A stretch of 64,000 bases of DNA from Paenibacillus sabinae T27 (GTDB lineage Bacteria > Bacillota > Bacilli > Paenibacillales > Paenibacillaceae): NCBI RefSeq assembly GCF_000612505.1, contig NZ_CP004078.1, positions 5,169,001 through 5,233,000 of the forward strand. The letters are read 5' to 3'. The stretch's first letter is position 1, and each line of letters opens with the position of its first letter. The notes beneath the pieces were generated by a model. That model did not search any database and was not told where the DNA came from. It saw nothing but the letters and a program-made list of their open reading frames with translations. Shown in pieces: positions 17,860 to 25,823 of the stretch. The position numbers and the translations under genes are program-made.

Positions 17860-18680
17860 CATTCAAGCAATGGATAAAATCACCAAAGGCCTATGTGGCA
17901 GCCGCCCTGGCGGTATACCTGCTGATCGCTTCCCTTGGAACTCTAGATCCAAAGGGCCTGATTAATGGCGCTATTTCCGTAGGCGTTTCTATAGTTCTGG
18001 ATATCCTTTTTTCCTTAATCGAAAAACGAAAGCGGATTTTGCCGGATGGAGCCGCAGTAACAGGTCTCATTATCGCCTTGATTCTGGGTACCACGACCTC
18101 ATGGCCAGAGGTAGCGCTGACTGCGGCTGTCGCCATATTGTCCAAACATTTTCTCGTGTATAAGAAAAAACCGGTTTTTAATCCGGCCGCCTTCGGACTG
18201 CTCATGTCCGTCATTATCTTCGGAACGGGGCAAAGCTGGTGGGGAGCGTTCGGGGATCTGCCGGTATGGATGATTGGGTTCCTGCTCATTGGCGGATACG
18301 CTGTAACGAACCGGGTTAATAAATACCCTCAGTTGTTTTCATTCTTTGCCTTTTATTTTGTACTTCAGCTGCTGATGGGGCTGTATCATGCTGGTGACGC
18401 TTCGGATGCGCTCCGGCCCCCTTTTATAAATGCCGCCCTATTCTTCGGCTTCTTCATGCTTACGGACCCGCCGACATCGCCGATCAAGGTGAAAGACCAG
18501 ATCATTTTCGGCGCTCTCTCCGCCCTTGCGGGGAGCGTGGTGTACGCTTTGTTCGGCGGCTTGATCTATCTCTTCATAGGGCTGCTGATCGGCAACCTTT
18601 ATAAATTCCTAATCAGCCGGTTCTCTGCCGATAACGCGAAAGCCAAGCGCCCTGCTGTTACAAGCCCAAAGAGCTATTAA
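17856..18680 (+). CDS. RnfD/NqrB-like membrane protein
   Basis: A 274-residue integral membrane protein with about nine or ten hydrophobic helices. The motifs ILPDGAAVTGLIIALILGT, KHFLVYKKKPVFNPAAFGL and FFMLTDPPTSPIKVKDQIIFG are typical of RnfD/NqrB subunits of ion-translocating flavin electron-transport complexes. The other Rnf/Nqr subunits are absent. Together with the FMN-binding protein and ApbE it forms a three-gene operon (4-base overlap with apbE) that probably moves electrons across the membrane to an extracytoplasmic flavin. Donor and acceptor are unknown. Confidence 0.88.
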   Translation: MTFKQWIKSPKAYVAAALAVYLLIASLGTLDPKGLINGAISVGVSIVLDILFSLIEKRKRILPDGAAVTGLIIALILGTTTSWPEVALTAAVAILSKHFLVYKKKPVFNPAAFGLLMSVIIFGTGQSWWGAFGDLPVWMIGFLLIGGYAVTNRVNKYPQLFSFFAFYFVLQLLMGLYHAGDASDALRPPFINAALFFGFFMLTDPPTSPIKVKDQIIFGALSALAGSVVYALFGGLIYLFIGLLIGNLYKFLISRFSADNAKAKRPAVTSPKSY

Positions 18681-18753
18681 CATTAGGGTGAGCCGTCTTC
18701 CCGACCTTCTCTAACACTCCGATATCCGGCGGCTCTATGGAGCGGCAAACGTT

Positions 18754-18785
18754 AAGGCCATCCTTTGCGGATGACCTTTTTCTTT
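18754..18785 (+). terminator. Terminator of the flavin electron-transport operon
   Basis: AAGGCCATCC and GGATGACCTT form a stem (one mismatch) followed by TTTCTTT. A near-copy occurs at 20945-20976. Confidence 0.75.
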
Positions 18786-18829
18786 AAGCGAACGTTTCCC
18801 TACGGACTGCTTCTATGCTGCCCTGAAAA

Positions 18830-19705
18830 TTATTTCACTTCCACCGGTTCGAATAAATTCAGATAATATTTGCTTTCACAACCGTCAGGATTATCATTAC
18901 GAATATGTTCTTCCAGGCATAGTCTGGAACGGTCAGATTTGTACTTTCTATGCTGTGACAAGTGACGCATTAACGTCTTCCATGAACCGCCTATGTCATC
19001 ACTGCTTTCTAGCATCGCGTACAGGCCGCCGGGTAACACCATTTCTTGTAAATGTGATGGAACATCCACCCCATCCGGAATTGCAGCGCACATGCCATAT
19101 CCGTACGGAGTACCGGGATGACTTGGCAGCGGCTTCACATTACCACCAAAAAAACGTGCCGTACCCAGTAAACTGGACGACGTAATCCAATCCAGCACTG
19201 GCGCCATTGCCTCATCTTCTGGAGAAACACCAATAGCAATATTATAGGCTACCCTCATAGGAGGCAGGGTGACTACTTTGATCATGTTGTTTTCTTCCGG
19301 ATTGCTCATTAATAAATCCTCCATTTCCGTAAGGATTTCATCAAGACTTAAGAAACAATCTGAGTTTTTCTTATGAAAAAGTTTCAAGACCCGGTCTAAT
19401 TGCCGTTCAAAAAGCAGGATTTCCGCTCTCTGCAGCTTTAACGTGGAGATTTTATTTTCAATAACTGCGATAAGCCGTGAAGGCGATTGGCTTTCAATAA
19501 CAGATTTAATATCCTTTATCGGAATATCGATTTTTCGAAGTACTGCAGTAATTCGGATACATAAGAGTGCATTTTCATCATAAATTCTCCATCCAGAGGT
19601 ATCCCTTGAACTTTTAAATAATCCTTCTGACTCCCAGTGGCGCAAGGTGCGACTCGTCAGTCCCATTTGCTCCGACAACTGATTTATTGCAACAGATCTG
19701 TTCAT
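18830..19705 (-). CDS. MerR-family regulator with C-terminal effector domain
   Basis: The N-terminal region NRSVAINQLSEQMGLTSRTLRHWESEGLF with SGWRIYDENALLCIR is a MerR winged helix. A ~50-residue coiled coil and a C-terminal effector-binding domain of about 150 residues follow (VTLPPMRVAYNIAIGVSPEDEA). The total length of 291 is within range. Its neighbour across the gap is the AraC/GyrI pair, read in the opposite direction, so mutual control is possible. I did not find a 19-bp-spacer promoter with a convincing dyad here. Confidence 0.88.
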   Translation of the reverse strand: MNRSVAINQLSEQMGLTSRTLRHWESEGLFKSSRDTSGWRIYDENALLCIRITAVLRKIDIPIKDIKSVIESQSPSRLIAVIENKISTLKLQRAEILLFERQLDRVLKLFHKKNSDCFLSLDEILTEMEDLLMSNPEENNMIKVVTLPPMRVAYNIAIGVSPEDEAMAPVLDWITSSSLLGTARFFGGNVKPLPSHPGTPYGYGMCAAIPDGVDVPSHLQEMVLPGGLYAMLESSDDIGGSWKTLMRHLSQHRKYKSDRSRLCLEEHIRNDNPDGCESKYYLNLFEPVEVK

Positions 19706-19903
19706 CCAAAGTCTCCTTTCCGAGCTCTCAATATTATAGTAGCAGTTGACGCTGCGACAATTTCAAGAGTTATCTTTCTGTTCGCCGTCAGTATAATCCT
19801 CGTTCCATTGAAAGATTCCAGAAGCAGCAAAGCTGGAACAGTCAGGTGTTTCGGCTGTTGCTATAATGAAATCAACCGTACGGGGAAAGGGAATGGTGAT
19901 GAT

Positions 19904-20317
19904 TTGAACTATAACGTTGATATCAAATGCAGCATCGAATATATTGAGGCCAACATTAAGGAAAAACTGACACCCGAACTAGTTTCTCAACACGCCGGAT
20001 ACTCTTTGTATCATTTCTGTAGGGTTTTTCAAGTATGTATGGGGGTTCCTGTCATGGAATATATTCGAAAGAGACGGTTGTCCTTAGCCTCAGTAGAGCT
20101 TTATAAAGGTAGAAAAATCATCGATATTGCGTTTGATTACGGTTATGAAACACAGAGCGGATTCACTAAAGCTTTTCGTAAGGAGTATGGCTATAACCCG
20201 ACACAATATGCAGTAAGGATGGCAGGGTGTCAAAAATTATCTTACCGGAGAAAAAAATACTTTAAAACTAGGAGGCTGTTCTATGGTTCCTACAATTATC
20301 TCAAAGCCGTCATTTAA
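19904..20317 (+). CDS. AraC-type DNA-binding protein (HTH half only)
   Basis: A ~137-residue protein starting at TTG 19904. It contains the two helix-turn-helix motifs of AraC: LVSQHAGYSLYHFCRVFQ and IDIAFDYGYETQSGFTKAFRKEYGYNPTQYA. In many bacilli this HTH is fused directly to a GyrI-like effector domain; here that domain is a separate overlapping gene (20283-20822). An extended -10 box, TGCTATAAT, is present at 19859-19867. The last ~25 residues are basic and look like read-through beyond the domain. Confidence 0.85.
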   Translation: MNYNVDIKCSIEYIEANIKEKLTPELVSQHAGYSLYHFCRVFQVCMGVPVMEYIRKRRLSLASVELYKGRKIIDIAFDYGYETQSGFTKAFRKEYGYNPTQYAVRMAGCQKLSYRRKKYFKTRRLFYGSYNYLKAVI

Positions 20318-20822
20318 AGTTGCCGGTTATGGAATAAAAACCAATATCGCAGATGGAAGTTTTACTAAAGATATCGCTGCTTTTTGGAACAATTACGATA
20401 TTAACGGGTGGGAATGTAAAATGTATGACCAGCTAAATCCTCCGAAACATGGCGAAGTTGGGATCTGTGTACCGGAGTCTAGAGAAAGCGAAAGCTTAGT
20501 TTATTTGCTCGGAGTTATTGTTGAAGATTTTGAAAAAGTAACTCCAGACCTGATTACTCTTGAACTACCTGAAGCTACCTACGCTGTATTTACTACTCCT
20601 CCTGTGGATGTGACAATCGGAGGAAAAGACGGCAAAGCCAATCAGGAGGACTTTCCCAACGCGATCAGTAAAACATGGAAGTATATCTTTGAGGAATGGT
20701 TCAAGGATAGTGGATATGAGTATGATGAGACCAAATTGGATTTTGAATTCTATGATGAACGTTGCCATTTCCGTCCGGATACAGTTATGGATATTTACGT
20801 GCCCGTTATAAAGAAGATTTAG
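20283..20822 (+). CDS. GyrI-like effector-binding protein
   Basis: The 179-residue protein has the GyrI/AraC effector fold: KPSFKVAGYGIKTNI at the start, then IAAFWNNYDINGW, EVGICVP, and a C-terminal strand FEFYDERCHFRPDTVMDIYVPV. This domain binds small hydrophobic ligands. It begins at ATG 20283, seven or eight bases after AGGAGG (20270-20275), both inside the 3' end of the AraC gene in another frame, so the two are translationally coupled. It probably forms a split two-part regulator with the AraC protein. Confidence 0.88.
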   Translation: MVPTIISKPSFKVAGYGIKTNIADGSFTKDIAAFWNNYDINGWECKMYDQLNPPKHGEVGICVPESRESESLVYLLGVIVEDFEKVTPDLITLELPEATYAVFTTPPVDVTIGGKDGKANQEDFPNAISKTWKYIFEEWFKDSGYEYDETKLDFEFYDERCHFRPDTVMDIYVPVIKKI

Positions 20823-20900
20823 GCAGGAATAGTCAATAGAGTAAGGGTCGTTTTCCCATGAAGCTTTTTTCGGTACGTTTCTAGTCACACTTACTTGCTG

Positions 20901-20924
20901 TTATTTATGATATGGTTCGCCGCG
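20901..20924 (-). repeat. rlmH-3'-end-like sequence (att-like site d)
   Basis: On the minus strand the 24 bases code Arg-Gly-Glu-Pro-Tyr-His-Lys-stop, exactly the rlmH C-terminus, but with different synonymous codons for Gly, Pro and Lys and another stop codon. The coding similarity ends upstream of the Arg. This is the tail of a foreign rlmH allele, the pattern expected for an attachment site. Confidence 0.8.
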
Positions 20925-20944
20925 CTGCCGAAAACAGCAAGCTT

Positions 20945-20976
20945 AAGGCCATCCTTCGCGGGATGGCCCTTTCTTT
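20945..20976 (+). terminator. Terminator after the GyrI-like gene
   Basis: GGCCATCC and GGATGGCC form an 8-bp stem followed by CTTTCTTT. Its sequence is closely related to the terminator at 18754-18785. Confidence 0.75.
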
Positions 20977-21059
20977 AAGTTCGCTTCTTCAACTCTCGTT
21001 CCCGATATTTCTTTCCTAAGAACGTAGAACATGATAAATTCTAACGGTTTGACAGCAAA

Positions 21060-21536
21060 TCAGAGTCGCAATACCGTTATTGACTCCTTATTGAAGACTT
21101 CACCGTTGTCACGGAAGCCGAAGCTTTCATAAAGCTTTTTGGCAGCGATGTTTTCGGGTTTATAAGGGATCCAGCAGTAATGTGCTGACCCTGCAGGAAA
21201 GGTGCGGATATATTCCAAGATTTTTTTCATGGCTTCCCGACCATAACCCCGGTTCTGGTATCGCTTGTCAATCATCAGTCGCATGATGCAATAGTTGTCC
21301 TCTGCGATTGACGGTTCTTCGTATCCAGTGGTTCCATAAGCCAGCATAACAAACCCGACGGGCTGCTCATCCGCGTAAATGACAAACGGGAATGGATGTC
21401 CCCCATTGCTTACAAGGACATAACAAGAAGCCACGCTTGACAGATTAGACGCAACAAAGCACCGTTGATCCTCTGAAACTTCCAAGTTAAACATGGAACG
21501 CCGGTTTTCCAGTGTGATTTTTCTGAGTGTAATCAT
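21060..21536 (-). CDS. GNAT N-acetyltransferase
   Basis: This 158-residue GNAT-fold protein has the acetyl-CoA loop RYQNRGYGREAMKKIL (Q/R-x-x-G-x-G/A) near residue 95 and the C-terminal NIAAKKLYESFGF motif. The pattern resembles the BltD/PaiA diamine acetyltransferase group, which acetylates spermidine or similar amines, but the substrate cannot be read off. The ATG follows AAGGGAG. It is a single gene. Confidence 0.85.
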   Translation of the reverse strand: MITLRKITLENRRSMFNLEVSEDQRCFVASNLSSVASCYVLVSNGGHPFPFVIYADEQPVGFVMLAYGTTGYEEPSIAEDNYCIMRLMIDKRYQNRGYGREAMKKILEYIRTFPAGSAHYCWIPYKPENIAAKKLYESFGFRDNGEVFNKESITVLRL

Positions 21537-21692
21537 GTAGGTCTTCTCCCTTCATCCCTTATCGTATTACGCCGCGGCCGCATAAATACAATACAATCTG
21601 TTCAAAAAAAGTAATAGACTTATGTTCAATTTTTCGCAAAGTCGCTGGTATCGAGCTTGAGTTTGATCCGACCGTCCAAAAACAAATTTTTT

Positions 21693-21732
21693 AACTGGCC
21701 CCTTCCGCCAAACGGCGGAGGGGGCCAGTTTT
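21693..21732 (+). terminator. Orphan 17-bp hairpin
   Basis: AACTGGCCCC-TTCCGCC pairs with GGCGGAGGGGGCCAGTT (16 of 17 pairs) with a 4-base loop and TTTT after it on the plus strand. No plus-strand gene ends nearby. It may be a relic terminator or a structured element. Confidence 0.45.
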
Positions 21733-21810
21733 GAACAAAAACTACCTGCGGCACTATGGATAGTCTTTAGGATTATATAGCCTTTGTCTTTCGGCAGCTC
21801 GAATAGACAT

Positions 21811-21841
21811 AAAGAAGGCTGTTGAGACTTTCTCGACAGCC
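21811..21841 (-). terminator. Terminator of the 21853-22428 gene
   Basis: On the minus strand GGCTGTCGAGA and TCTCAACAGCC pair (one mismatch) with a 3-base loop, followed by TTCTTT, twelve bases after the stop. Confidence 0.75.
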
Positions 21842-21852
21842 TGGAACCTTAT

Positions 21853-22428
21853 TTACTTGGCGGTTGCCGAAGGGCTTGCGGATTGTTCGGCAGCTACCGG
21901 GCGGCCGGAGAGGAGCAGCGCAGCGCCCCAGATCAATTTGACGGCAAGATCCACATAGACAAGGGTGTGAAAAGACAGGTCCGGCCACAGCATGCCGGTC
22001 AGGGCGTTGGCGCTTAGTAGGACGGCCAGCAGGATCATGGAGCGCCCATGTACCCATGCCATCGGAACAAAATGAAGGCCTATCGCCAAAAAGGCCCCCA
22101 GCCAGACCATCCGGTAATTGCCGTCCCCAAAGTGAGGACCGCCAATCGACACCATTAGTATAAACATGAGAATAATAGAATAGAGTGTCATCTTGCTTTG
22201 AAAGGCGGTTTGCGGTCCGTAAGATAGCCTGCGGTTTACCGCTTTGTTGGTCAATATCCCAAATATTCCGGCCATATACCCCAGAGAAAATACAGGCATG
22301 GAAATGAGCTGCGTTCCACCCGCAAGCAGTCCCGCAAACAGGATTGCGGCCACCCAGATCAGCCATAATCCGCAAACTCTTTTATTCAGAAAGGCTCTGC
22401 CCCGTTCTTGTCTTCCGTTTACCGCCAT
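21853..22428 (-). CDS. Uncharacterised integral membrane protein
   Basis: A 191-residue protein with about six hydrophobic segments starting near residues 21, 45, 83, 108, 128 and 160. Short loops and a C-terminal Ala/Ser-rich tail (EQSASPSATAK) follow. GGPHFGDGNYRMVWLGAFLAIGLHFVPMAWVHGR is the most polar and probably the most conserved loop (shown as a description of its location around residues 95-128). I recognise no named family and no transport motif. The ATG follows AGGAGGAG. It is a single gene with its own terminator. Confidence 0.7.
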   Translation of the reverse strand: MAVNGRQERGRAFLNKRVCGLWLIWVAAILFAGLLAGGTQLISMPVFSLGYMAGIFGILTNKAVNRRLSYGPQTAFQSKMTLYSIILMFILMVSIGGPHFGDGNYRMVWLGAFLAIGLHFVPMAWVHGRSMILLAVLLSANALTGMLWPDLSFHTLVYVDLAVKLIWGAALLLSGRPVAAEQSASPSATAK

Positions 22429-22607
22429 GCTTTCTCCTCCTATGTATTTGTTCGTTAATCTTTATCAGTATAGACACCTAACCTATGCATATTAGCCCGC
22501 AAAAACCTGCAACGGAAACGGAGCGCCAGACAAGCGGCATTCCGGCCGGCCTGAAGGAGGTGAGTATACATATCCACTACAGCGAGGAAGCACAAAAACC
22601 ATAAAAT

Positions 22608-23399
22608 CTATGCCTGTAAACGAAACCGATTGAAGCGCTTCTCCAGTTCCAACAGCCGATTCAGTCCCATTCCCGTTTCCTCGAACTTTTCCCTCTGCTC
22701 ATAGAGCCTTGTATACAGGCAGCGAAGGAAGTGCTTACGGTTCGTATTGAGAGTGTAGCTTTCCACGCTCCTTGTTCGTGCTGGCTCCATCTGCCCCAAC
22801 CACTCGCAAATCGTGGCAAAGGAAACCTTTTGACTCTGAATCATAGAGACGATCGCCGTAGCGAGCCGTTCGTCCTCCTCTCTCTGATACACCTCGGCGG
22901 GTCTTTCGAGCAAGGCCTGTACGCCCGTCCAGATTTCGGTACATTCTTTCGCTCCCGCATAGCGGCTCATCGCACATTCATCCAACGCATCTGCAACATG
23001 CGCAGCGGCATGCGCCCATCCCTTGACATCCACGTATCCGCGAAAATCGTCTTCCAAATGGCAATAGCGAACCAGTGCATTTAGAGCGAGGTCATAACTT
23101 TCTCTAGTTAAGTACGGCTCCCGATTATCGCAGGTAATTAACAGGGCGATCAAAAGGGAAGTAAACGTGCGCTTAAAGACGCTGTCCGTCTCCTTCTCCC
23201 CGATCCCGTAAAATAATCCGCTATCTGAAACGGATTGCTGAAGCAGTTCTTCCATTTGTGACTTCCCGATTGCGTTCTTCTCCAGCAGCCAATTGAACAG
23301 AGCGGAGTACGCTTCTTCCCGAATTTCGGAGTCCGGAGACCCGAGCAAGATCACCTTCTGCTGAACGAGCGTCCATACATCCTGTTGTTCCTCTTCCAT
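22608..23399 (-). CDS. DUF2785 family protein
   Basis: A 263-residue soluble, mostly helical protein. It contains the DUF2785 signature region with FKRTFTSLLIALLI, YVDVKGWAHAAAHVADALDE and a later FLRCLYTRL. The fold is probably HEAT-like. The function is unknown. The start is ATG 23399, after GAAGGGGGG; an upstream in-frame codon at 23447 has no ribosome site. It is divergent from the ArsR-ATPase regulator gene, with its start only ~190 bases away, and could be a target of it. Confidence 0.85.
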   Translation of the reverse strand: MEEEQQDVWTLVQQKVILLGSPDSEIREEAYSALFNWLLEKNAIGKSQMEELLQQSVSDSGLFYGIGEKETDSVFKRTFTSLLIALLITCDNREPYLTRESYDLALNALVRYCHLEDDFRGYVDVKGWAHAAAHVADALDECAMSRYAGAKECTEIWTGVQALLERPAEVYQREEDERLATAIVSMIQSQKVSFATICEWLGQMEPARTRSVESYTLNTNRKHFLRCLYTRLYEQREKFEETGMGLNRLLELEKRFNRFRLQA

Positions 23400-23502
23400 T
23401 CTGTCGTTGCCCCCCTTCGATGATTTTACCATTAAATGACTATACAAAAAATATAGGCCTCAGTCCCAGTGAATTCAGGACCTTCATTTCACTTGGGTAT
23501 TA

Positions 23503-23531
23503 TTTACAAATGGTTTATTGCATGTTATTAT
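23503..23531 (+). promoter_or_regulatory. Promoter of the ArsR-ATPase gene
   Basis: TTTACA (23503-23508), 17 bases, TATTAT (23526-23531) with an upstream TG extension gives a well-formed sigma-A promoter. The start point would be near 23538. Confidence 0.65.
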
Positions 23532-23540
23532 ATATATGTA

Positions 23541-23566
23541 ATTACGTAACTACGTATTTAAGTAAT
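23541..23566. promoter_or_regulatory. 26-bp near-perfect palindromic operator
   Basis: The arms begin ATTAC and end GTAAT, centred on TACGTA; 22 of 26 positions are symmetric. It lies between the predicted start point and the ribosome site of the ArsR-ATPase gene, a place where a bound repressor would block transcription. Confidence 0.65.
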
Positions 23567-23586
23567 CAATTGAAAGGGTGATCCGT

Positions 23587-24702
23587 TTGACAGTAGCTAG
23601 AGACTTCGGTGCAGAATTGGATATTTTAAAGAAGCAATTGGGTGATCTTGAACAGCTTGTAAGCCAAATCGCAAACGATTGCTCTCCCAGAGTTTCGCGG
23701 ACCCGGACATTTGACAAAAATACCGTGTCAGTCGAAACGATCAACGATGAATTGGATCTTGGCGGAGTCTTTTACTCAGGGCAATACAGCGGGGAGAAAT
23801 GGCGGTACAGATGGGAACCCCAAGAAAGACTTGTCAGTCAATTGCTGGACCTGGACGGCGAGAAAGTCGCCAAAATTTTAGCGGCGCTCGGTCACAAGCA
23901 GCGCTTGGACATTCTTAGATCGGTATTGAAAGAGCCCCTTTCGGGTTCGGAAATTGTCGAACGTTTGAATATGGGGACAACCGGGCAACTCTACCATCAC
24001 ATTAAGGCGTTGCTTGGAGCTGACCTCCTTGTCCAGGAAGAACGGGGTGGAATGTACTCGCTTCCCTCGCACAGAGTACTTCCACTCCTTTTGTTGCTAG
24101 CCGCGACTTCCGACTTGCTTGATACAAGCGACTATATAGAACTAGCTGAAACCAGAAACAACGCTAGTGCCTATTTGGGTAACACCCAGGATGCTTACGA
24201 CCCTCACTATCTCCTCTGGGCAGTGTTGGAGAATTCCATTTTGGAACATCGGGCTGGATTCTGCAGCGAAGCAGGCATTTTCCTTCAAGGCGATGGTAGC
24301 GTCACAGTATCCGACAACGGGCGAGGAATCCCTGTTCAAGTCCTTCCAAGCACAGAAAAGTCACGCGTACAAGCCGTTCTCACTGAACTGAGCCATTATA
24401 GCACCAGCAACTCTTTTGTTGCCCCGGGGGGAGAAAAAGGGATTAACATTGCGGTCGTTAATGCTCTCTCTCAAAAGCTTTCAATCGAAGTTCGCCGAGA
24501 AGGAAAAGTCTTCAGGCAAGACTATAAACATGGAATTCCTCAAACGGGTTTGTTGACCGTAGGTATAACCAAAGAAACGGGAACAAGCGTCACTTTTCTA
24601 CCGGACCCAGAGATTTTTAAATCCACCTTTGACAAGAATGTTATAGCAAAACATGTCCCAGAAATTTCAGCAATTTATCCCGACCTGACCATTCATCTTT
24701 AA
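23587..24702 (+). CDS. ArsR-type winged helix fused to a GyrB-like GHKL ATPase domain
   Basis: The 371-residue protein has three parts. Residues ~10-85 are a predicted helical region with no known family. Residues ~90-162 are an ArsR-type winged helix (VAKILAALGHKQRLDILRSVL, GTTGQLYHHIKALL). Residues ~205-371 match the GyrB/ParE ATPase: ENSILEHRAGFC, VTVSDNGRGIPV, GGEKGINIAVVNALS, VRREGKVFRQDYKHG and GTSVTFLPDPEIF. The general-base Glu of GyrB (five residues before the Mg-binding Asn) is Ala212 here, although Asn216 is kept. The transducer, TOPRIM and DNA-gate domains are absent. It may be an ATP-sensing repressor that binds but hydrolyses nucleotide poorly. The start is TTG 23587 after AAAGGGTG. 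A palindrome lies at its own promoter. Confidence 0.85.
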   Translation: MTVARDFGAELDILKKQLGDLEQLVSQIANDCSPRVSRTRTFDKNTVSVETINDELDLGGVFYSGQYSGEKWRYRWEPQERLVSQLLDLDGEKVAKILAALGHKQRLDILRSVLKEPLSGSEIVERLNMGTTGQLYHHIKALLGADLLVQEERGGMYSLPSHRVLPLLLLLAATSDLLDTSDYIELAETRNNASAYLGNTQDAYDPHYLLWAVLENSILEHRAGFCSEAGIFLQGDGSVTVSDNGRGIPVQVLPSTEKSRVQAVLTELSHYSTSNSFVAPGGEKGINIAVVNALSQKLSIEVRREGKVFRQDYKHGIPQTGLLTVGITKETGTSVTFLPDPEIFKSTFDKNVIAKHVPEISAIYPDLTIHL

Positions 24703-24751
24703 TGAATAAACGTTTACAGCTCCGCTTAACGGAATCTATCGGCTAAAAATG

Positions 24752-24786
24752 CGAAAGGAGCGTGCCTCGGCAGCTCCTTCGTTGTT
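24752..24786 (+). terminator. Terminator, repeated unit copy 1
   Basis: CGAAAGGAGC and GCTCCTTCG form the stem, followed by TTGTTT. About 45 bases around it recur almost unchanged at 26500-26555. Confidence 0.7.
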
Positions 24787-24858
24787 TGTGCAGAACGATT
24801 CTTTGTCGATCGAAAGAACGGGGCATTCGTTGTTTCCAGAAGTAGCTTGCGTAATCAT

Positions 24859-24887
24859 TTGACAAACGGATTCCTGCATAATAGAAT
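24859..24887 (+). promoter_or_regulatory. Promoter of the SDR gene at 24961
   Basis: TTGACA (24859-24864), 17 bases, TAGAAT (24882-24887): close to the sigma-A consensus. Confidence 0.75.
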
Positions 24888-24892
24888 TAGAA

Positions 24893-24937
24893 TGAACATT
24901 CGATCTAATCTATTGTCGACTGTAGAATGAATGTTCA
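24893..24937. promoter_or_regulatory. Two TetR-type operator motifs
   Basis: TGAACATTCG (24893-24902) and the perfect palindrome TGAATGTTCA (24928-24937) lie at and after the start point. A third copy, TGAACGTTCG, is at the promoter of the TetR gene (25862-25871). Confidence 0.65.
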
Positions 24938-24960
24938 ATTTATAAATCGGAGGGTTTATG

Positions 24961-25782
24961 ATGAGCAAAACAGTCTTTATTACGGGGACCAGTTCAGGAT
25001 TGGGTAAATTAACAGCGATTCGATTTGCGGAGTTGGGCTGGAACGTCGCGGCCGCCATGCGTACACCTGAGAAGGAAACCGAACTTACGGCTTATGACAA
25101 TATTAAAATTTTTAAACTGGATGTCACCAAAGTGGAGCAGGTTCAAATGGCCGTGGAACAAGCCATAGCCGCATTCGGGAAAATTGACGTTGTTGTCAAT
25201 AATGCCGGTATGGGAACTTACGGCCCGTTGGAGCTAGCCAAAGAGGACGCGATCGATTGGCAGTTCGCCGTTAATGCGCGGGGACCGATCAATGTTATTC
25301 GTAAATTTTTGCCACATTACAGAGCTAATGGAGGGGGCATGTTTATTAACATCAGCTCCTTCATGGGGATTACGACAGCGGTGCCGCTTGGATCGCTGTA
25401 CAACATGTCCAAGTTCGCTTTGGAAGGATTGACGGAAGGTCTCTATTACGAACTGAAGCCGTTCAATATCGAGCTTAGATTGATTGAGCAGGGCGGGTCT
25501 ACAGGAAATAATTTTAAGGAAAGTATCACTTGGAACAGGGATGAGAACATTAAAGACTACGATGATTTGATGACGAAAGTGCAAAATCTTATGAATACCG
25601 CCGATACCAGCGGCCAACTGGATGATCCTCAAATCATTGTGGACGCCATTGTCGCTCTGGCGACGGGGGAAAGCAAGAAATTCCGTACCGTTATCGGCGC
25701 AGCAGGCAACGACCTGATGGCTCTTAGAAACTCTGTGCCGATCGAGGATTATTTGGAGACCATCGCTAATAATTATATCTAA
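24961..25782 (+). CDS. Short-chain dehydrogenase (SDR)
   Basis: At ~273 residues, it has FITGTSSGLGKLTAIRFAELG as NADP motif (positions 5-26), NNAGMGTYG, catalytic INISSF and YNMSKFALEGL (Tyr-x-x-x-Lys). The long C-terminal part resembles oxidoreductases annotated as 17-beta-hydroxysteroid-dehydrogenase-like SDRs. The substrate is unknown. ATG 24961 is best spaced after GGAGGG, with 24958 possible. It shares operator motifs with the downstream TetR gene and is probably repressed by it. Confidence 0.9.
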   Translation: MSKTVFITGTSSGLGKLTAIRFAELGWNVAAAMRTPEKETELTAYDNIKIFKLDVTKVEQVQMAVEQAIAAFGKIDVVVNNAGMGTYGPLELAKEDAIDWQFAVNARGPINVIRKFLPHYRANGGGMFINISSFMGITTAVPLGSLYNMSKFALEGLTEGLYYELKPFNIELRLIEQGGSTGNNFKESITWNRDENIKDYDDLMTKVQNLMNTADTSGQLDDPQIIVDAIVALATGESKKFRTVIGAAGNDLMALRNSVPIEDYLETIANNYI

Positions 25783-25823
25783 CGATATTACAACCTTCTC
25801 CCGCTGGCTACCATGAGGCTGTA

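Noticed and set aside
19746..19776. TTGACG-19-TATCTT as a MerR-type promoter upstream of the AraC gene
   Set aside because: The spacing fits but there is no dyad in the spacer, so I could not support it.
22560..22605. Perfect-looking AAGGAGGTGA before a 14-codon GTG frame
   Set aside because: The GTG lies within the ribosome-site sequence itself and the peptide is too short to support.
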